DNA of 6,512 nucleotides, from assembly GCA_025449435.1 (NCBI GenBank), contig JANWJO010000096.1:1-6512 (forward strand). Reading direction: 5' to 3'. Of the stretch, positions 4,108 to 6,512 are shown one piece after another; position 1 is the stretch's first letter, and the number at the start of each line of letters is the position of its first letter. The translations under genes were made by a program, and so were the position numbers. The notes under the pieces are model-generated. The model saw nothing but the letters and a program-made list of their open reading frames with translations. It searched no databases and was not told the DNA's origin. This DNA comes from Chloroflexota bacterium. GTDB lineage: Bacteria > Chloroflexota > UBA4733.

Positions 4108-6512
4108 TCACGCTCACATTGCCTGCCGACGTGCCGGTGACGGTGGGGTCATACATCAACTGCGCTTGCGCTGGCGGTGCCGCAAACGTGCCGGCGGTTG
4201 TGGCGCGGGCAAAATACGTGTACGTGTGGCTCACTGGATCGAAGTTTGTCACGCTGAACATGACCGATGAGTCGGTGATGTCCACATGGTCAAAGGGCGG
4301 ATTCTGCGTGTTGTTAGTGGTGGATTGGGACGTGGCCAGCGTGGGATCGATAGGCTCGAAGCCAGCTGGCAGCCAGTCCACGATGGTGAGGTAGTTTTGT
4401 GGCGCAGCGGAGGTCACTGTTAGCCCCACCTGCACCACCGTGCCCAGCGGCACCGTAGCTGGCAGCGGCGCACCAGAGAGCAGGCGGTAGGTGCGCTGCA
4501 CCTTGAGATCCCCATTACTGGCCGAGCCGGAAGCCGTGCGGTAATTCAGTGCCGCCGACCAGAATAGCGGTGTATCGCCGGTGCTGCTCACGGTGAGCAC
4601 GTTGTGCGCAGCCACCTGGTCGACCGGCACCGTGATATCAACGGGGAGGGCGGTGCTGGTGCCGGTAACTACCTGCACATCGCTGAGCACCTGGCCGTTC
4701 CAGGCCACCGTGTAGTGCTGGTTGGCCTGGAAATCACCGTGCACGTCAAGGAACCGCAACAGCGCCACCGCCGCCACCGAGCTGTCGTGCGTTGAGGTCC
4801 AGCCCCGGCCCACCCGTGCCGCTAGCAGATAGCTCGCGGCCTTCAGGGCCAGTGGGTCGGCCGGCGCGATGAGCGCGTAGGCCGACAGCACAGCAGCGGT
4901 GGTGTACACCACTGAGCCGCGCAGCGGTGGCAGGTCGGTGATCGTCTCTTGCCACGAAGCGCTGTTGGCCGTCTGGATGGACACCGCCGCTAGCTTGTTC
5001 ATCACCTGGACAGCACTGGCATGGTCGCCAGATAGCTCGAGCGCTTGCGCCAGATACGCATAGCCGTAGTAGGCCATCGCAGGCAGTTGCTGCAGCAAAC
5101 TCTGTACCAGCGGTGTGCTGGAGGCAACTGGCTTACCGGCGACGGTCAGTGCATAAAGAAGATAAGCTTTGGTGGCCAGACCAACCGATGCATCACTCAA
5201 GCCACTTTGCACCTTGGCGATGCCGCCATCCAGTGTGCCCTGGTCCACGGGGTAGCCGAGCCGCTTGGCCTCTGCCAACCCCACGACGACGTATGCCGTC
5301 ATGTACGGGTCGGTCTGGTCGTACGACCACCAGTTCCAGCCCCCGTCTGCGTGTCGCAGCGACACGATGTGCGCGATCGACAGATTGGCCTGCTGGGTGA
5401 AATCGGCGGGGAACTGCTGATCGGGCTGAGGCACACCAGCTTTGGCGTACAGGGAGCGTTCCAGCATGGCGGGCAACAACCGGCTGACCGTGGTTTCGGT
5501 GTCATCGGAAGAAACGCCGTACAAGTAGCTCGCACCGAGTTGCGCGCCAGCCAGCACGCTGGGTGTGATGGCAATGTGAGCGGTGGCCGATTGCGCCAGT
5601 GCCGTCGCTGGCAGGTCAAAGGTCTGCGTAGTAGTGCTGCTGCGCAGGTCGCCGGCGTGAGCGATGCTGGCGGGCACGCCACCCGGCAGCACGGGCACGT
5701 CGAGTTGCACACCGTCAGTGAGTGATCCGGCGGCCGCCTGGAAGGTAAGGCTGGCCGTTCCTGGTGTCCCAGCGGTGGCTTGCCAGGTCACGGGAGCGCT
5801 ACTGTGGGCGGCTACATGCACGGTTTGCGGTTGTGCCTGGCCCAGCGTCAAGCCAGTAGCGCGGGCCGTGACACTGGCATCGAGCGCCGTAGCCGTGTCA
5901 TTGGCTACCAGCGCGGTGATGGTCGATTTGTCGCCGGTGGTGAAGAAGCGCGGCAATTGCGGGCGCAGGTGCATCGGCTTGGTGCTCAGGATGTTGGCCA
6001 GCACATAGCCTACCTGTGTGCTGGACGTTATCCCGATCACCGTAATGCGCCAGGTGGTGATGCTATCAGGCAGGGTGACGTTAATGGTCGCGTTGCCATC
6101 GGCGCCAGTGTGTACGTTCGGGTTCCAATAGGAGGTATCCGGGAAGTCGGTGCGCAGCGCAGCCGCGCCACCGCCGCCCCCACCGCCGCGTCCACCCGTC
6201 CCCTGTTTGCCAGGATAGGCGCTGATAGACGCTGAGGTGAGCAGGTCGTCTGGCTGCGGACCGTAAAACCCCCACTTGATGGTGGCTGGCGTGTCCTGGG
6301 CGAGCGCGTAGATTGCCTCATCGACGACACCGAGTGTGAACGACCCTGCCACTGGCTTGCCTTGCGCATCGGCAGCGTGCAGGGTGAGCGCCATCGTGTC
6401 ACCTGGCCCGTACTGCGTCTTGTCGCTGCTCAGCGACAGCGTGAGGTAGCGCTGTACCGCCGGCACGCGCACCGATACCGTGCCGGTGTATACCTGGTTG
6501 CTGGCCTGGATG
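4091..6512 (-). CDS. Alpha-2-macroglobulin-like protein, 5' end missing, thioester motif lost
   Basis: About 806 residues are visible; the frame stays open to the window edge, so the true N-terminus, with any signal peptide or lipobox, lies beyond. Numbering here starts at the codon at 6470-6472. Residues 1-60 end the bait-region domain with the family hallmark LGVVDEAIYAL (47-57). A glycine-rich loop (91-102) follows, then the core A2M signature YWNPNVHTGADGNATI (115-130) and LPDSITTWRITVIG. Residues about 300-580 form the alpha-helical thioester-type domain (GGWNWWSYDQTDPYMTAYVV at 377-396). The C-terminal part (about 585-793) is the beta-rich receptor-binding-like region, with the near-terminal motif YDPTVTGTSAG. 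Family members usually read YGC-x-EQT-x-SR at the start of the helical domain; here it is YGVSSDDTETTVSR (318-331), without the Cys and Gln. Bacterial homologues are secreted or periplasmic protease traps, but this one probably cannot attach covalently. There is no C-terminal anchor. Family assignment is firm; biological role is open. Confidence 0.9.
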   Translation of the reverse strand, partial: IQASNQVYTGTVSVRVPAVQRYLTLSLSSDKTQYGPGDTMALTLHAADAQGKPVAGSFTLGVVDEAIYALAQDTPATIKWGFYGPQPDDLLTSASISAYPGKQGTGGRGGGGGGGAAALRTDFPDTSYWNPNVHTGADGNATINVTLPDSITTWRITVIGITSSTQVGYVLANILSTKPMHLRPQLPRFFTTGDKSTITALVANDTATALDASVTARATGLTLGQAQPQTVHVAAHSSAPVTWQATAGTPGTASLTFQAAAGSLTDGVQLDVPVLPGGVPASIAHAGDLRSSTTTQTFDLPATALAQSATAHIAITPSVLAGAQLGASYLYGVSSDDTETTVSRLLPAMLERSLYAKAGVPQPDQQFPADFTQQANLSIAHIVSLRHADGGWNWWSYDQTDPYMTAYVVVGLAEAKRLGYPVDQGTLDGGIAKVQSGLSDASVGLATKAYLLYALTVAGKPVASSTPLVQSLLQQLPAMAYYGYAYLAQALELSGDHASAVQVMNKLAAVSIQTANSASWQETITDLPPLRGSVVYTTAAVLSAYALIAPADPLALKAASYLLAARVGRGWTSTHDSSVAAVALLRFLDVHGDFQANQHYTVAWNGQVLSDVQVVTGTSTALPVDITVPVDQVAAHNVLTVSSTGDTPLFWSAALNYRTASGSASNGDLKVQRTYRLLSGAPLPATVPLGTVVQVGLTVTSAAPQNYLTIVDWLPAGFEPIDPTLATSQSTTNNTQNPPFDHVDITDSSVMFSVTNFDPVSHTYTYFARATTAGTFAAPPAQAQLMYDPTVTGTSAGNVSVTVVGD

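Noticed and set aside
5045..5725. 226-residue plus-strand open frame opposite the macroglobulin gene
   Set aside because: The minus strand carries unmistakable macroglobulin domains throughout. The plus-strand translation shows no domain pattern, and no promoter or ribosome site was seen.
1..6512. Insertion sequences, CRISPR arrays, phage or attachment sites
   Set aside because: No transposase or integrase signature, no regularly spaced direct repeats and no terminal inverted repeats with target duplications were seen.

Overview
This is a GC-rich bacterial window with four protein-coding genes. Three read rightward and one reads leftward, and the leftward gene runs off the right edge. No single feature fixes the taxon. 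The high GC, an extracytoplasmic-function sigma factor paired with a long beta-propeller anti-sigma protein, a soluble PRC/MgtE_N/CBS protein and a large alpha-2-macroglobulin-like protein together fit Chloroflexota or a similar deep lineage. That placement is inference only.

Positions 27-2411 hold a compact two-gene signalling operon. An ECF sigma-70 factor is followed after 6 bases by a 600-residue membrane protein. That protein has a zinc-binding anti-sigma motif at its N-terminus, one membrane segment, a Pro/Ala/Val-rich stalk, and a seven-repeat TolB/WD40-like propeller predicted to lie outside the membrane. The sigma factor would be held at the membrane and released when the outside domain senses something. 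The signal and the regulon cannot be read from the window.

Positions 2412-2765 (354 bases) carry no convincing gene. They contain a candidate -10 element, a perfect 9-bp hairpin, and a run of GC-rich stems ending at a strong ribosome-binding site. One CCTCCC segment can pair either with an adjacent GGGGAG or with the ribosome-binding site itself, which is the layout of a translational switch. It does not match the magnesium M-box or the manganese yybP-ykoY riboswitch as far as I can tell by eye.

Positions 2766-4043 encode a soluble protein with two PRC-barrel-like domains, an MgtE_N superhelix and a CBS pair, but no transport channel. It resembles the cytoplasmic metal-sensing part of MgtE magnesium channels. 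In other genomes such proteins are often next to an NRAMP-family transporter, but none follows here.

Positions 4091-6512 (minus strand) encode the C-terminal part of an alpha-2-macroglobulin-like secreted or periplasmic protein. The usual thioester motif has been replaced by a sequence without the reactive cysteine and glutamine. The two convergent genes are separated by only 47 bases, where a perfect 11-bp inverted repeat encloses the stop codon of the macroglobulin gene. I see no mobile element, CRISPR array, tRNA or rRNA.
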